Source: Ectopseudomonas toyotomiensis
GTDB taxonomy: Bacteria; Pseudomonadota; Gammaproteobacteria; Pseudomonadales; Pseudomonadaceae
NCBI RefSeq assembly: GCF_900115695.1
Contig: NZ_FOXK01000014.1
Coordinates: 62,001 to 126,000 of the forward strand
Length of the DNA: 64,000 nucleotides
Direction of reading: 5' to 3'
A program made the translations under genes and the position numbers. The notes below the pieces were generated by a model. It made no database searches, was not told the origin of the DNA, and was given only the letters and a program-made list of their open reading frames with translations. How positions within the stretch are numbered: position 1 is the stretch's first letter; every line of letters starts with the position of its first letter. Positions 16,541 through 24,246 of the stretch are shown in pieces.

Positions 16541-17220
16541 CACAGTGCCCTCATCCGGGCATTACGCCCGCCGTACAACGCCAGCAGAACGATGAAGGAG
16601 AACGCCACCATGCCGCCGGCCAGCCAGTGCGCCTGGGCGTAGTTCATGGTTTCCACGTGGTTGTAGATCTGCACCGACACCACCTGGGTCTTGCCGGGGA
16701 TATTGCCGCCGATCATCAGCACCACGCCGAACTCACCGATGGTATGGGCGAAGCTGAGAATGGCGGCGGTGATGAAACCAGGGCGGGCCAGCGGCAGCAC
16801 CACGCTGAAGAAGGTATCCCAGGGGTTGGCGCGCAGGGTGGCGGCGGCCTCCAGTGGGCCGCGACCGATGGCCTCGAAGGCGTTCTGCAACGGCTGTACG
16901 ACGAAGGGCAGGGAATAGAAGATCGAACCGATCACCAGACCGGTAAAGGTGAAAGTGAAGGTGCCGAGACCAAGGCTCTGCGTCAGTTGGCCGAAGAACC
17001 CATTGGGCCCCATGCTCACCAGCAGGTAGAAGCCGATCACCGTCGGCGGCAGCACCAGCGGCAGCGCGACAATGGCACCGACCGGGCGCTTGAGCCAGGA
17101 CTCGGTGCGCGCCAGCCACAGCGCGATGGGGGTACCGATGATCAGCAGCAGCACGGTGGTCAGCGTGGCCAGCTCCAGGGTCAGGAGGATGGCGTCGAGG
17201 TCATTCTTGGACAGCGGCAT
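16540..17220 (-). CDS. modB: molybdate ABC transporter permease
   Basis: A 226-residue permease with five to six hydrophobic segments. The coupling loop (EAIGRGPLEAAATLRANPWDTF, about residues 135-156) is followed by AHTIGEFGVVLMIGGNIPGKTQ, a ModB signature. The start MPLSKNDLDAILLTLELA at 17220 matches the family length of about 226; the longer in-frame start at 17259 would overlap a repeat and is not used. It couples to ModC by overlapping codons. The gap to modA is 44 bases and holds a repeat. Confidence 0.93.
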   Translation of the reverse strand: MPLSKNDLDAILLTLELATLTTVLLLIIGTPIALWLARTESWLKRPVGAIVALPLVLPPTVIGFYLLVSMGPNGFFGQLTQSLGLGTFTFTFTGLVIGSIFYSLPFVVQPLQNAFEAIGRGPLEAAATLRANPWDTFFSVVLPLARPGFITAAILSFAHTIGEFGVVLMIGGNIPGKTQVVSVQIYNHVETMNYAQAHWLAGGMVAFSFIVLLALYGGRNARMRAL

Positions 17221-17244
17221 GCAGGGATTCCGGAAGTGGCGAAC

Positions 17245-17268
17245 GTAGCCCGGATGCAATCCGGCTAC
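17245..17268. repeat. GTAGCCCGGAT repeat overlapping the modA stop codon
   Basis: GTAGCCCGGATGCAATCCGG followed by CTAC forms a palindromic unit. Its last bases contain the modA stop codon (17265-17267 on the minus strand), and the unit sits within the modA-modB junction. The same family recurs at 25596, 34922, 51202 and 52855. Confidence 0.7.
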
Positions 17269-18020
17269 GGCAGTTTATAGCCGAACGATTCGATCACCCT
17301 GGTCGCTTCCGCGCTCTGCAGGTACTCGACCAGTGCCGCAGCGGCCGGATTGTCCGCGCCCTGCTTGAGGATCACCGCGTCCTGCTTGATCGGGTCGTAC
17401 ATGGTGTCCGGCACGATCCAGGCCGAGCCGCTACTGACCTGGCCGTCCTTGTACACCTGCGACAGCGCGACGAAACCCAGCTCGGCATTGCCGGTTGAGA
17501 CGAACTGGTACGCCTGGGTGATGTTCTGTCCCTCCACCAGCTTGGCTTTCACCGCCTCGCTCAGGCCCAGCTTGTCCAGCACCTGCATCGCGGCCAGGCC
17601 GTAGGGCGCGGCCTTGGGATTGGCGATGGACAGGTGCCTGAACTGGCCGGCTTTCAGCACCGCGTCGGTGCCGTCGAGGTAGCTGGCATCGGCTGACCAC
17701 AGCACTAGGCTGCCGATGGCGTAAGTGAAACGCGAGCCGGGCACTGTTGCACCTTCGCTCTCCAGCCTGGCCGGCGTCGTGTCGTCGGCGGCGAGCAGCA
17801 CATCGAACGGCGCGCCATTCTTGATCTGTGCATAGAACTGCCCGGTAGCGCCGAAGGACGCCACCAGCTTGTGCCCGGTGGCCTTCTCGAACGCGGGCGC
17901 GATGGCCTGCATCGGTGCGGTGAAGTTGGCGGCCACGGCGACCTTGACCTCGTCGGCGATGGCGCCGCTGGTGAAGATCAGGCTGAGGGCGAGCAAGCTG
18001 TGCTTGAGAGGCTTGAGCAT
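17265..18020 (-). CDS. modA: periplasmic molybdate-binding protein
   Basis: A 251-residue binding protein: signal peptide MLKPLKHSLLALSLIFTSGAIA (residues 1-22), then DEVKVAVAANFTAPMQAIAPAFEKATGHK, the classic ModA start, and FGATGQFYAQIKNGAPFDVLLAADD with the oxyanion-contacting serine-equivalent and alanine positions. The C-terminal GSAWIVPDTMYDPIKQDAVIL block is typical. AGGAAT precedes the ATG at 18020. It leads the modABC operon downstream of a ModE-like site. Confidence 0.94.
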   Translation of the reverse strand: MLKPLKHSLLALSLIFTSGAIADEVKVAVAANFTAPMQAIAPAFEKATGHKLVASFGATGQFYAQIKNGAPFDVLLAADDTTPARLESEGATVPGSRFTYAIGSLVLWSADASYLDGTDAVLKAGQFRHLSIANPKAAPYGLAAMQVLDKLGLSEAVKAKLVEGQNITQAYQFVSTGNAELGFVALSQVYKDGQVSSGSAWIVPDTMYDPIKQDAVILKQGADNPAAAALVEYLQSAEATRVIESFGYKLP

Positions 18021-18075
18021 GGAGATTCCTGTCGAGTGCAGGTGTAGGGGCCATTGTGGGTTGGGCAATCCTACC

Positions 18076-18102
18076 TCGTTATGTTTTTTTGTATATAGCG
18101 CT
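18076..18102 (-). promoter_or_regulatory. ModE-like operator upstream of modA
   Basis: On the minus strand the site reads GCGCTATATA, an A-rich spacer, then CATAACGAG. This matches the bipartite ModE operator of Proteobacteria (CGCTATATA ... TATAACG). It lies 56-82 bases before the modA ATG, where ModE-molybdate represses transcription in other bacteria. No modE gene is in the window. Confidence 0.7.
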
Positions 18103-18126
18103 ATTGCGGACTGTTTCCATGCACGA

Positions 18127-18312
18127 TCTTCGTGCGCACCATCTGCGAAGTTGAGCGCCTGCTGCTCGATGGCTAGCGCGTCACTGGTCTGGAGCTGCGT
18201 CAGAACGGCCAGTGGCGCACCTAGCGGTGCACCCGCGAGACCATCCTCTATGCCTGCGTGCCGTGCATCATGATTGGCGAGAAGGCGGCCGATCTGATTC
18301 GCCAGGGCTGAG
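18127..18312 (+). pseudogene. possible decayed gene fragment with two in-frame TAG codons
   Basis: One frame reads IFVRTICEVERLLLDG-stop-RVTGLELRQNGQWRT-stop-RCTRETILYACVPCIMIGEK and ends in TGA at 18310-18312. The amino acids between the stops look protein-like (a strand-turn-strand, then a CVPC pair), which suggests an ORF decayed by two nonsense changes. I do not recognise the family and there is no start codon or RBS, so this is tentative. It fills the gap between modA's operator and the EamA gene. Confidence 0.3.
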
Positions 18313-18318
18313 CCCGGC

Positions 18319-19248
18319 TCAGCTCGTCTTGCGCTTGCCTGAAGACAGGCGCGAGACACCCAGCAGGACCAGTGCCAGGCCGGCGATCTGGTACAGGGTG
18401 ATGGCCTCGCCGAGCAGCACCCAGGCGGCAAACAGTGTCAGCACCGGGCCCAGGTTGCCGAACATGGCGGCATGGCTGGCGCCCATGCGCTGCACGGCCA
18501 GGGCCAGCCAGTAGATCGGCAGCACCGTCGACAGCAGCGCCATCAGTGCGCCGTACAGCCATACCTCGCTCGGCAGGTTCGCCAGTTGCGTCGGGTCACC
18601 GCTAATGGCGTAGTGGATCAACACCATGATCGCCGAGGAACCGCCGGCCAGTCCCGCCAGGCGCATCGAGCCGACCCGGCGAATCACCACGCCGGTGCCC
18701 AGGTAGTACAGGGCGTAGGTCACCGCGCTGGCGAACACCCAGGCGGCACCCAGCAGGATCTGCTCGCTGTCGCCCTCCACGCGGATGTCATGTACCAGGG
18801 CGATGCTCAGGCCCAGGTAGCACAGGCCCAGGGCGAGGAAGGTGCGCGGGCCCGGCCGCTCGCCCAGCGCCAGCATCTGCAACAGCAGCACCAGCGTCGG
18901 GTAGGTGAACAGGATCAGCCGTTCCAGCCCGGCGCTGATGTACTGCAAGCCGTAGAAGTCGAACAGGCTCGACAGGTAGTAGCCGAGCATCCCCAGCAGC
19001 AGGACGTGCGCCCAGTCCTTCGCCGACAAGCGCGCTTGCCCGATGCCCCGGCTCAGCCACAGCAGCCAGGCGAACAGCGGCAAGGCCAGGCCCATGCGCA
19101 GGCTCAGCACGGTGATGGCATCCACCGGCGCGGCGGCATAGCTGAGTTTGACGAAGATGGCTTTCAGGCTGAAACCGGTGGCCGAGAGCACGGCGAACAG
19201 CACGCCGTTGTCCAGGCTGCGCCGGTACGAGGCGGTCAGAGCATTCAT
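18319..19248 (-). CDS. EamA/DMT-family drug/metabolite exporter
   Basis: A 309-residue protein with ten hydrophobic segments arranged as two EamA repeats (repeat 1 about residues 15-145, repeat 2 about 160-300). Typical blocks are FSLKAIFVKLSYAAAPVDAITVLSLRMG and GASHAAMFGNLGPVLTLFAAWVLLGE. Members export amino acids or other metabolites; substrate here is unknown. The start at 19248 is the first plausible ATG after the divergent LysR gene's promoter region. A frame extending upstream of it lacks a membrane-protein character and is ignored. Confidence 0.85.
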   Translation of the reverse strand: MNALTASYRRSLDNGVLFAVLSATGFSLKAIFVKLSYAAAPVDAITVLSLRMGLALPLFAWLLWLSRGIGQARLSAKDWAHVLLLGMLGYYLSSLFDFYGLQYISAGLERLILFTYPTLVLLLQMLALGERPGPRTFLALGLCYLGLSIALVHDIRVEGDSEQILLGAAWVFASAVTYALYYLGTGVVIRRVGSMRLAGLAGGSSAIMVLIHYAISGDPTQLANLPSEVWLYGALMALLSTVLPIYWLALAVQRMGASHAAMFGNLGPVLTLFAAWVLLGEAITLYQIAGLALVLLGVSRLSSGKRKTS

Positions 19249-19351
19249 GAGCGGGGCTGCGGCAGGGGAGTGAGCTGTTATTCTGAGCGGAAAGCTACAC
19301 GGCCAGAATCGCAATTTCACGAAGATGGCTTTCTGATTTGGAGAAGGCTTC

Positions 19352-20263
19352 ATGCATTTCGACCTGCCCGACCTGCGCCTGATCGCGGCGATTGCCGCCA
19401 CCGGCAGCCTGAGCAAGGCGGCGGCGACCTTCCCCGTCGCCGTGTCGGCGGCCAGCACCCGCCTGCGTCTGTTCGAGGAGCGCTGCGGGCTGACGCTGTT
19501 CGTGCGCAGCAGTGACGGCATGAGCCTGACCCCCGCCGGCCGCTTGGTACTGGAGGCCTGCCAGGGCGTGCTGAAGGAGGCCCGCCAGCTCAGCGACACC
19601 CTGCAGGAACTCAACGGCGAGCGGCGCATCACCCTGCGCCTGGCGGCCTCCACGGTGGCCAACAGCACCTTCCTGCCGGCGGCGCTCGGGCCGTTCCTGG
19701 CCGACTACCCCGAGGTGGATCTGCAACTGGCCGAGTACAACAGCAAGGACGTGCTGAAAATCGTCAGGGAAGGCAGCATCGACATCGGCGTTTACGACGG
19801 CAACCTGGCCACCGATGACCTGCTGTCGCTGCCGTTTCGCAACGACCGCCTGGTGCTGTTGGTGCCCCATGGCCATGCGCTGATTGAGCAACGCCCGGCC
19901 TCGCTGCGCAATGCACTCAACTACCCCTTCGTCTGCCTGCCGGCCGAGCGCGCGATGCAGCGTTTCATCGAATACATGGCGGTGCGCAATGCCTTGCCGC
20001 TCAAGGTGCGAGTACGCGCGCCGAGCTTCGATGCCATCGCCCAACTGGTGGCGCAGGGCGTTGGCGTGTCCATGCTGCCCGAGGTAGCCGCGACCCGCTT
20101 CGCCCAGGAACTGCCGGTGGCGGTGGTGATGCTGGAAGATATCTGGGCCACCCGCGAACTGCGCCTGTGCGTGCGCAGTTGGGAGTCGCTGTCGTCCCAT
20201 GCACGGCAGCTGGTCAGCTATCTCTCGCCCGAGCGGCCAGCTGGCGACAGCATGGGTGCGTGA
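19352..20263 (+). CDS. LysR family transcriptional regulator
   Basis: A 303-residue LysR regulator. The HTH is at residues 4-62 (LPDLRLIAAIAATGSLSKAAATFPVAVSAASTRLRLFE) and the effector domain at about 90-295 (ITLRLAASTVANSTFLPAALGPFLADYPEV, QGVGVSMLPEVAA). It is divergent from the EamA exporter gene with 103 bases between starts, so it probably controls that exporter. GGAGAAGG lies just upstream of the ATG. The ligand is unknown. Confidence 0.88.
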   Translation: MHFDLPDLRLIAAIAATGSLSKAAATFPVAVSAASTRLRLFEERCGLTLFVRSSDGMSLTPAGRLVLEACQGVLKEARQLSDTLQELNGERRITLRLAASTVANSTFLPAALGPFLADYPEVDLQLAEYNSKDVLKIVREGSIDIGVYDGNLATDDLLSLPFRNDRLVLLVPHGHALIEQRPASLRNALNYPFVCLPAERAMQRFIEYMAVRNALPLKVRVRAPSFDAIAQLVAQGVGVSMLPEVAATRFAQELPVAVVMLEDIWATRELRLCVRSWESLSSHARQLVSYLSPERPAGDSMGA

Positions 20264-20367
20264 CGAGGTGGGAGGGGCTTTCGGCTCTGGCATCCTGCTT
20301 CGCTCTACCTCCTGCATCCATGCAGTCGTAGCCGCGACAGTTGCCGCGCAAGCACCTCCACCGGGCA

Positions 20368-21141
20368 TCACTTGAAGAACTGGCTGGGCGTGGTGCCGAA
20401 CTGCTTCTTGAACATGGTGGCGAAGGCGCTGGGGCTGTCGTAGCCCAGCTCTCCGGCGATGTCGATGATCTTCTCGCCCAGGGCGATACGCTCCAGCGCC
20501 AGCAACAGGCGCGCCTGCTGGCGCCACTGGCCGAAGGTCATGCCGGTGCCCTTCTGGAACAGGCGCTGGATGGTCTTCTCGTCCAGGCCCAGGCGGGTGC
20601 TCCAGTCGGCCAGGGTGGAGGCGTCGCCAGGGTCGTTCTGTAGCGTGGTGCAAATCGGCTGCAGGCGCGGGTCGGCCGGCTGCGGCAGGTGCAGCGGCAG
20701 GGTCGGCAGGATGCGCAGTTCATCGAGGATCAGGCGCATCACCCGTGCCTCGCGGGAGTCGTCGGCGTAGGGCTGGGTGATCGCCACGGCGGCGCGGATC
20801 AGTTCACTGAGCAGCGGCGAGATGGCCACGGCGCGGCACTCGGCGGGCATATCCGCCAGGCTGTCGGGGCGCACGAAGACGCTGCGCATTCGCACGCTGC
20901 CGATGCAGCGGATCGCGTGCACCTGGCCGCAAGGCATCCAGATACCGCGGCTCGGTGGCACCGTCCACTGATTCAGCGCCGAGGTCACCACCATCACCCC
21001 GGAAATGGCGTAGATCAGCTGGTGCTTGTTGCGGTGCGAGTGCGGCTCGATGATGGCGTTGATCGGGTAATCGGTGGCGCTGCTGCTGACCAGCCAGGGG
21101 GAAGCGTCGATCTCGGCCAGCAGCTTGTCAGCTAAGCGCAT
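20368..21141 (-). CDS. AraC-family regulator with N-terminal cupin domain
   Basis: A 257-residue regulator. Residues 20-110 form a cupin-like AraC binding domain (PHSHRNKHQLIYAISGVMVV, PPSRGIWMPCGQVHAIRC), and residues about 160-255 form the double HTH (LADWSTRLGLDEKTIQRLFQK and ERIALGEKIIDIAGELGYDSPSAFATMFKKQFGTTPSQF). The start at 21141 begins the conserved domain directly; a longer frame would start in the neighbouring promoter. It is divergent from an Fsr-like MFS exporter gene, which it probably regulates. Confidence 0.88.
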   Translation of the reverse strand: MRLADKLLAEIDASPWLVSSSATDYPINAIIEPHSHRNKHQLIYAISGVMVVTSALNQWTVPPSRGIWMPCGQVHAIRCIGSVRMRSVFVRPDSLADMPAECRAVAISPLLSELIRAAVAITQPYADDSREARVMRLILDELRILPTLPLHLPQPADPRLQPICTTLQNDPGDASTLADWSTRLGLDEKTIQRLFQKGTGMTFGQWRQQARLLLALERIALGEKIIDIAGELGYDSPSAFATMFKKQFGTTPSQFFK

Positions 21142-21245
21142 GGATGTGCCTTTTTTGCGAGGGTTGCTGCCCTGTCTTCGTGAGACAGGCGATTGGGCGC
21201 AGCCTAGCATAGCGCCGTCCCTCACCTCGTCCGGAAGCTTCAAGC

Positions 21246-22463
21246 ATGTCCAGCAGTCCTGCCGCTACGACCCTGGCCGGCGCCTCGCCCATCAGTCAGG
21301 CCAGCCCTCTGGTGATACGCGTGATCGGCGCCTGCGCCCTGGCGCACCTGATCAACGACCTGATCCAGGCGGTGTTGCCCGCCATCTACCCGATGCTCAA
21401 ACTCAACTACGGCCTGAGCTTCGCCCAGATCGGCCTGATCACCCTGACCTTCCAGCTCACCGCCTCGCTGCTGCAGCCTTGGGTGGGCTACCACACCGAC
21501 CGCCATCCCAAGCCCTGGCTGCTGCCCGCCGGCTCGTTGTGCACCTTGGTCGGCATCCTCATGCTGGCCTTCGTCGGCAGCTTCCCGGCGATTCTCCTGG
21601 CCTCGGCGCTGGTGGGTATCGGCTCGTCGACCTTTCACCCCGAAGCGTCGCGCATCGCCCGCCTGGCCTCGGGTGGGCGCTACGGCCTGGCACAGTCCAC
21701 CTTCCAGGTCGGCGGCAATGCTGGCACCGCCTTCGGCCCGCTGCTGGCGGCGGCCATCATCATTCCCTACGGCCAGGGCAACGTCGCCTGGTTCGGCCTG
21801 TTCGCCGCCTTCGCCATCGTCGTGCTATACGGCTTGAGCCGCTGGTACCGCCACCACCTGACGCTGTTCAAGCTCAAGCAGGGCGGCGTGGCCACCCACG
21901 GCCTGTCGGCAGGGCGGGTGAAGTTCGCCCTGCTGATCCTGGCGCTGCTGGTGTTCTCCAAGTACTTCTACATGGCCAGCTTCACCAGTTACTTCACCTT
22001 CTTTCTGATCGAGAAATTCGACCTGTCGGTGGCCAGCTCGCAGCTCTATCTGTTCCTGTTCCTCGGCGCGGTGGCGGCCGGCACCTTCTTCGGCGGGCCG
22101 ATTGGCGACCGCATCGGGCGCAAGCAGGTGATCTGGTTCTCCATCCTCGGCGTGGCGCCGTTCTCCCTGCTGCTGCCGCACGTCGACCTGTTCTGGACGG
22201 GCGTGCTGAGCATGGTGATCGGCTTCATCCTGGCCTCGGCGTTTTCCGCCATCGTGGTCTTCGCCCAGGAGCTGATGCCGGGCAACGTCGGCATGATCGC
22301 CGGGCTGTTCTTCGGCCTGATGTTTGGCTTCGGTGGCATCGGCGGGGCGCTGCTCGGTTATCTGGCGGACATCCACGGCATCGAGGAGGTGTTCTTGATC
22401 TGCTCCTTCCTGCCGCTACTGGGTATCCTCACGGCTTTGCTGCCGTCGCTCAAAAAACAGTAG
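21246..22463 (+). CDS. Fsr-like MFS exporter (fosmidomycin-resistance type)
   Basis: A 405-residue major facilitator with 12 membrane segments. The opening HLINDLIQAVLPAIYPMLKLNYGLSF and GIGSSTFHPEASRIARLASGGRYGLAQS blocks are typical of the Fsr family, and GGPIGDRIGRKQVI is the cytoplasmic MFS loop motif. Members export fosmidomycin or related compounds; the natural substrate is unknown. It is divergent from an AraC-type regulator (104 bases between starts) and is followed 29 bases later by a NIPSNAP gene that is probably in the same operon. Confidence 0.87.
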   Translation: MSSSPAATTLAGASPISQASPLVIRVIGACALAHLINDLIQAVLPAIYPMLKLNYGLSFAQIGLITLTFQLTASLLQPWVGYHTDRHPKPWLLPAGSLCTLVGILMLAFVGSFPAILLASALVGIGSSTFHPEASRIARLASGGRYGLAQSTFQVGGNAGTAFGPLLAAAIIIPYGQGNVAWFGLFAAFAIVVLYGLSRWYRHHLTLFKLKQGGVATHGLSAGRVKFALLILALLVFSKYFYMASFTSYFTFFLIEKFDLSVASSQLYLFLFLGAVAAGTFFGGPIGDRIGRKQVIWFSILGVAPFSLLLPHVDLFWTGVLSMVIGFILASAFSAIVVFAQELMPGNVGMIAGLFFGLMFGFGGIGGALLGYLADIHGIEEVFLICSFLPLLGILTALLPSLKKQ

Positions 22464-22492
22464 CCGCTCACCACCTGCAAGTAAGGACAGCC

Positions 22493-22798
22493 ATGATCAC
22501 CTGCTATCTGCGCTATATCGTCGACCCCTACAAACTCAAGGAATTCGAGCACTACGCGAAGCTGTGGATTCCGTTGGTAGAGCGCTTCGGCGGCACGCAC
22601 CACGGTTACTTCCTGCCGTCCGAGGGCGCCAACGACGTGGCCCTGGCGCTGTTCAGCTTCCCCAGCCTGGCCGACTACGAGCGTTATCGTCAGGATTCCT
22701 TCGCCGACGCCGAATGCCAGGCGGCCTTTCGCTACGCCGAAGAGACACGTTGCATCCTCAGCTACGAGCGCAGCTTCTTCCGGCCCGTATTCGACTAG
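22493..22798 (+). CDS. NIPSNAP family protein
   Basis: A 101-residue ferredoxin-like dimeric alpha/beta barrel protein of the NIPSNAP family: MITCYLRYIVDPYKLKEFEHYAKLW, RFGGTHHGYFLPSEG and ALFSFPSLADYERYRQDSF are the family blocks. AAGGA lies 6 bases before the ATG at 22493. The biochemical role is unknown. It follows the Fsr-like exporter on the same strand, a pairing seen repeatedly in pseudomonads by my recollection, so it may be involved in processing or sensing the exported compound. Confidence 0.85.
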   Translation: MITCYLRYIVDPYKLKEFEHYAKLWIPLVERFGGTHHGYFLPSEGANDVALALFSFPSLADYERYRQDSFADAECQAAFRYAEETRCILSYERSFFRPVFD

Positions 22799-22823
22799 GG
22801 CGACGCATGCCTGTGGTGGTGAG

Positions 22824-23453
22824 CTAAGCGACTCGTCGCCATACGCTGGCCAGCCAGGGTTGCTGGTCGCGTGGCAGGCCGGCGGGGCGGTAGTAGTGCT
22901 CCAGCTCGACGAAACCGGCCGCCGTGAGCCGCGCGCGCCAGCGTTCGAGGTCGTGGTAGCTGCCGTAGCGCGGGCCGTTCCAGCCTTCCTGATTCTCGCC
23001 GCGTGGGTTGGAGCTGAACAGCACACCGCCGGCCTTGAGCGCCGCATGCAGCTCGCCGAGCACGCGCGGCAGCTCCTGATCGGGCACATGGAACAGGCTG
23101 GCGTTGGCGAAGATGCCGTCGAAATGTCCGGCCGGCAGGTCCAGTTCGAGAAAGCTCTGCTGCCACACCTCGCAGCCGCTATCGGCACGCGCCATGGCGA
23201 CGAACTCGGCGCAGCCATCGAGGCCGACGGCGGTATGGCCGAGGCTGCTGAACGTACGCAGATCCCGCCCCGGCCCGCAGCCGAAATCGAGGATGCGCCA
23301 GGGCTTCTCGCCCTCGATATGGCGCAGCAGCGCGGCGATGTTCTGGCTCACGTCGTGGTCGCGCGTGCCCTCGCGAAAATCCTCGGCGCTGCTCTGGTAA
23401 TGGGCCAGGGTGAGGGCGCTGATCTGCGCGAGTTCATCGGGGCTCAGGGGCAT
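22824..23453 (-). CDS. class I SAM-dependent methyltransferase
   Basis: A 209-residue methyltransferase of the Methyltransf_11/25 type. Motif I (ILDFGCGPGRDLRTFSSLGH, about residues 53-72), the acidic loop end VGLDGCAEFVAMAR, motif IV FDGIFANASLFHVPDQELPRVL (split by the fold) and LKAGGVLFSSNPRG are visible. The substrate is not known. The start at 23453 begins MPLSPDELAQISALTLAHY, the N-terminal helix of the family; the upstream extension is unlikely. It converges with the NIPSNAP gene. Confidence 0.87.
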   Translation of the reverse strand: MPLSPDELAQISALTLAHYQSSAEDFREGTRDHDVSQNIAALLRHIEGEKPWRILDFGCGPGRDLRTFSSLGHTAVGLDGCAEFVAMARADSGCEVWQQSFLELDLPAGHFDGIFANASLFHVPDQELPRVLGELHAALKAGGVLFSSNPRGENQEGWNGPRYGSYHDLERWRARLTAAGFVELEHYYRPAGLPRDQQPWLASVWRRVA

Positions 23454-23628
23454 GGTGAGGTTCCGGCAAAAGAGCGCATTAAAACCCTTTGGCGGGGCGC
23501 ACGGCCAGAGGCGGCGTGGTCCTTGGTCGGTAGCCAATGAACCTGCGTACCGCTTGCACAGTCCCATTTCCTGAGGGGTGTAGACCGGCTGTCAGCAGCC
23601 GGGCGCCCACAATCAAGGAGATAACGCG

Positions 23629-23913
23629 ATGGTTACGCACTACAAAGTCTCTGGCCACCTCGCCTGTGGCTCTCATGGTGAAAAGCTGCCCGCCACCACC
23701 GAGCTGGCCAAGGTCAAATGCCGCAATTGCCGCAAGACCGAAGTGTTCACCGAAGCTCGACGTAACGCACGCAATGCCGCGCGCCGTGCCGCCCGCCGCG
23801 AAAAGGCTGCCCGCGCCGTCAACGACTGGCGCACTTCCTGGGAGGCGCGTCTGGCTGCCTTGCCAGGCCCGCAGCGTCTGCCGCGTGGTTTCGGCGACCA
23901 GGCATTCGTCTAG
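23629..23913 (+). CDS. small Arg-rich protein with a CxxC pair, unknown function
   Basis: A 94-residue, very basic protein. Cysteines are at residue 13 (HLACGSHG) and at 31 and 34 (VKCRNCRK), with nearby histidines, suggesting a small zinc site. A central helix (residues about 43-65, EARRNARNAARRAARREKAAR) is rich in Arg and Ala and could contact nucleic acid. AAGGAG lies 8 bases before the ATG. I do not recognise the family beyond a conserved-hypothetical of pseudomonads. The stop is followed by a GC-rich hairpin. Confidence 0.75.
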   Translation: MVTHYKVSGHLACGSHGEKLPATTELAKVKCRNCRKTEVFTEARRNARNAARRAARREKAARAVNDWRTSWEARLAALPGPQRLPRGFGDQAFV

Positions 23914-23924
23914 CCTGGATATTG

Positions 23925-23945
23925 GCGGGAGGAACGACCTCCCGC
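23925..23945 (+). terminator. hairpin after the small basic protein
   Basis: GCGGGAGG-AACGA-CCTCCCGC is a perfect 8-bp stem starting 11 bases after the stop codon. No T run follows, so termination efficiency is uncertain. Confidence 0.55.
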
Positions 23946-23968
23946 ATCCGCCCGCGCTGCCAAGACCT

Positions 23969-24058
23969 GTAGGAGCCGCGCCCCGCGGCGAATGGAACCG
24001 GCAACTCGATATTGCGATACGGCCGCAGCCGTCTTCGCGCCGGGGCGGCGCTTCTACA
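23969..24058. repeat. REP-like inverted pair in a 333-base gap
   Basis: TGTAGGAGCCGCGCCCCGCG (from 23969) and an inverted partner ending CGGCGCTTCTACA (24058) form a long imperfect hairpin. Between 24059 and the next gene start at 24247 I see no gene or clear regulatory site. Confidence 0.6.
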
Positions 24059-24246
24059 GTGACCGAACCAGGCGCGGCACCCGGCGTTGTCCAGTAAGGC
24101 GCTCGTGTGCGTCTGACGCCTGGCACGGTCCAGGGCGCGATCTGCGCAACAGCCTGTTCCCGGGTTTGCCCCGTAGCGGAGCTTTCCCGTAGATTGGCCG
24201 GCTTACCTCGTCCGGCACTGGCCGGTTCTGCCTCGAGATTTTCGCC

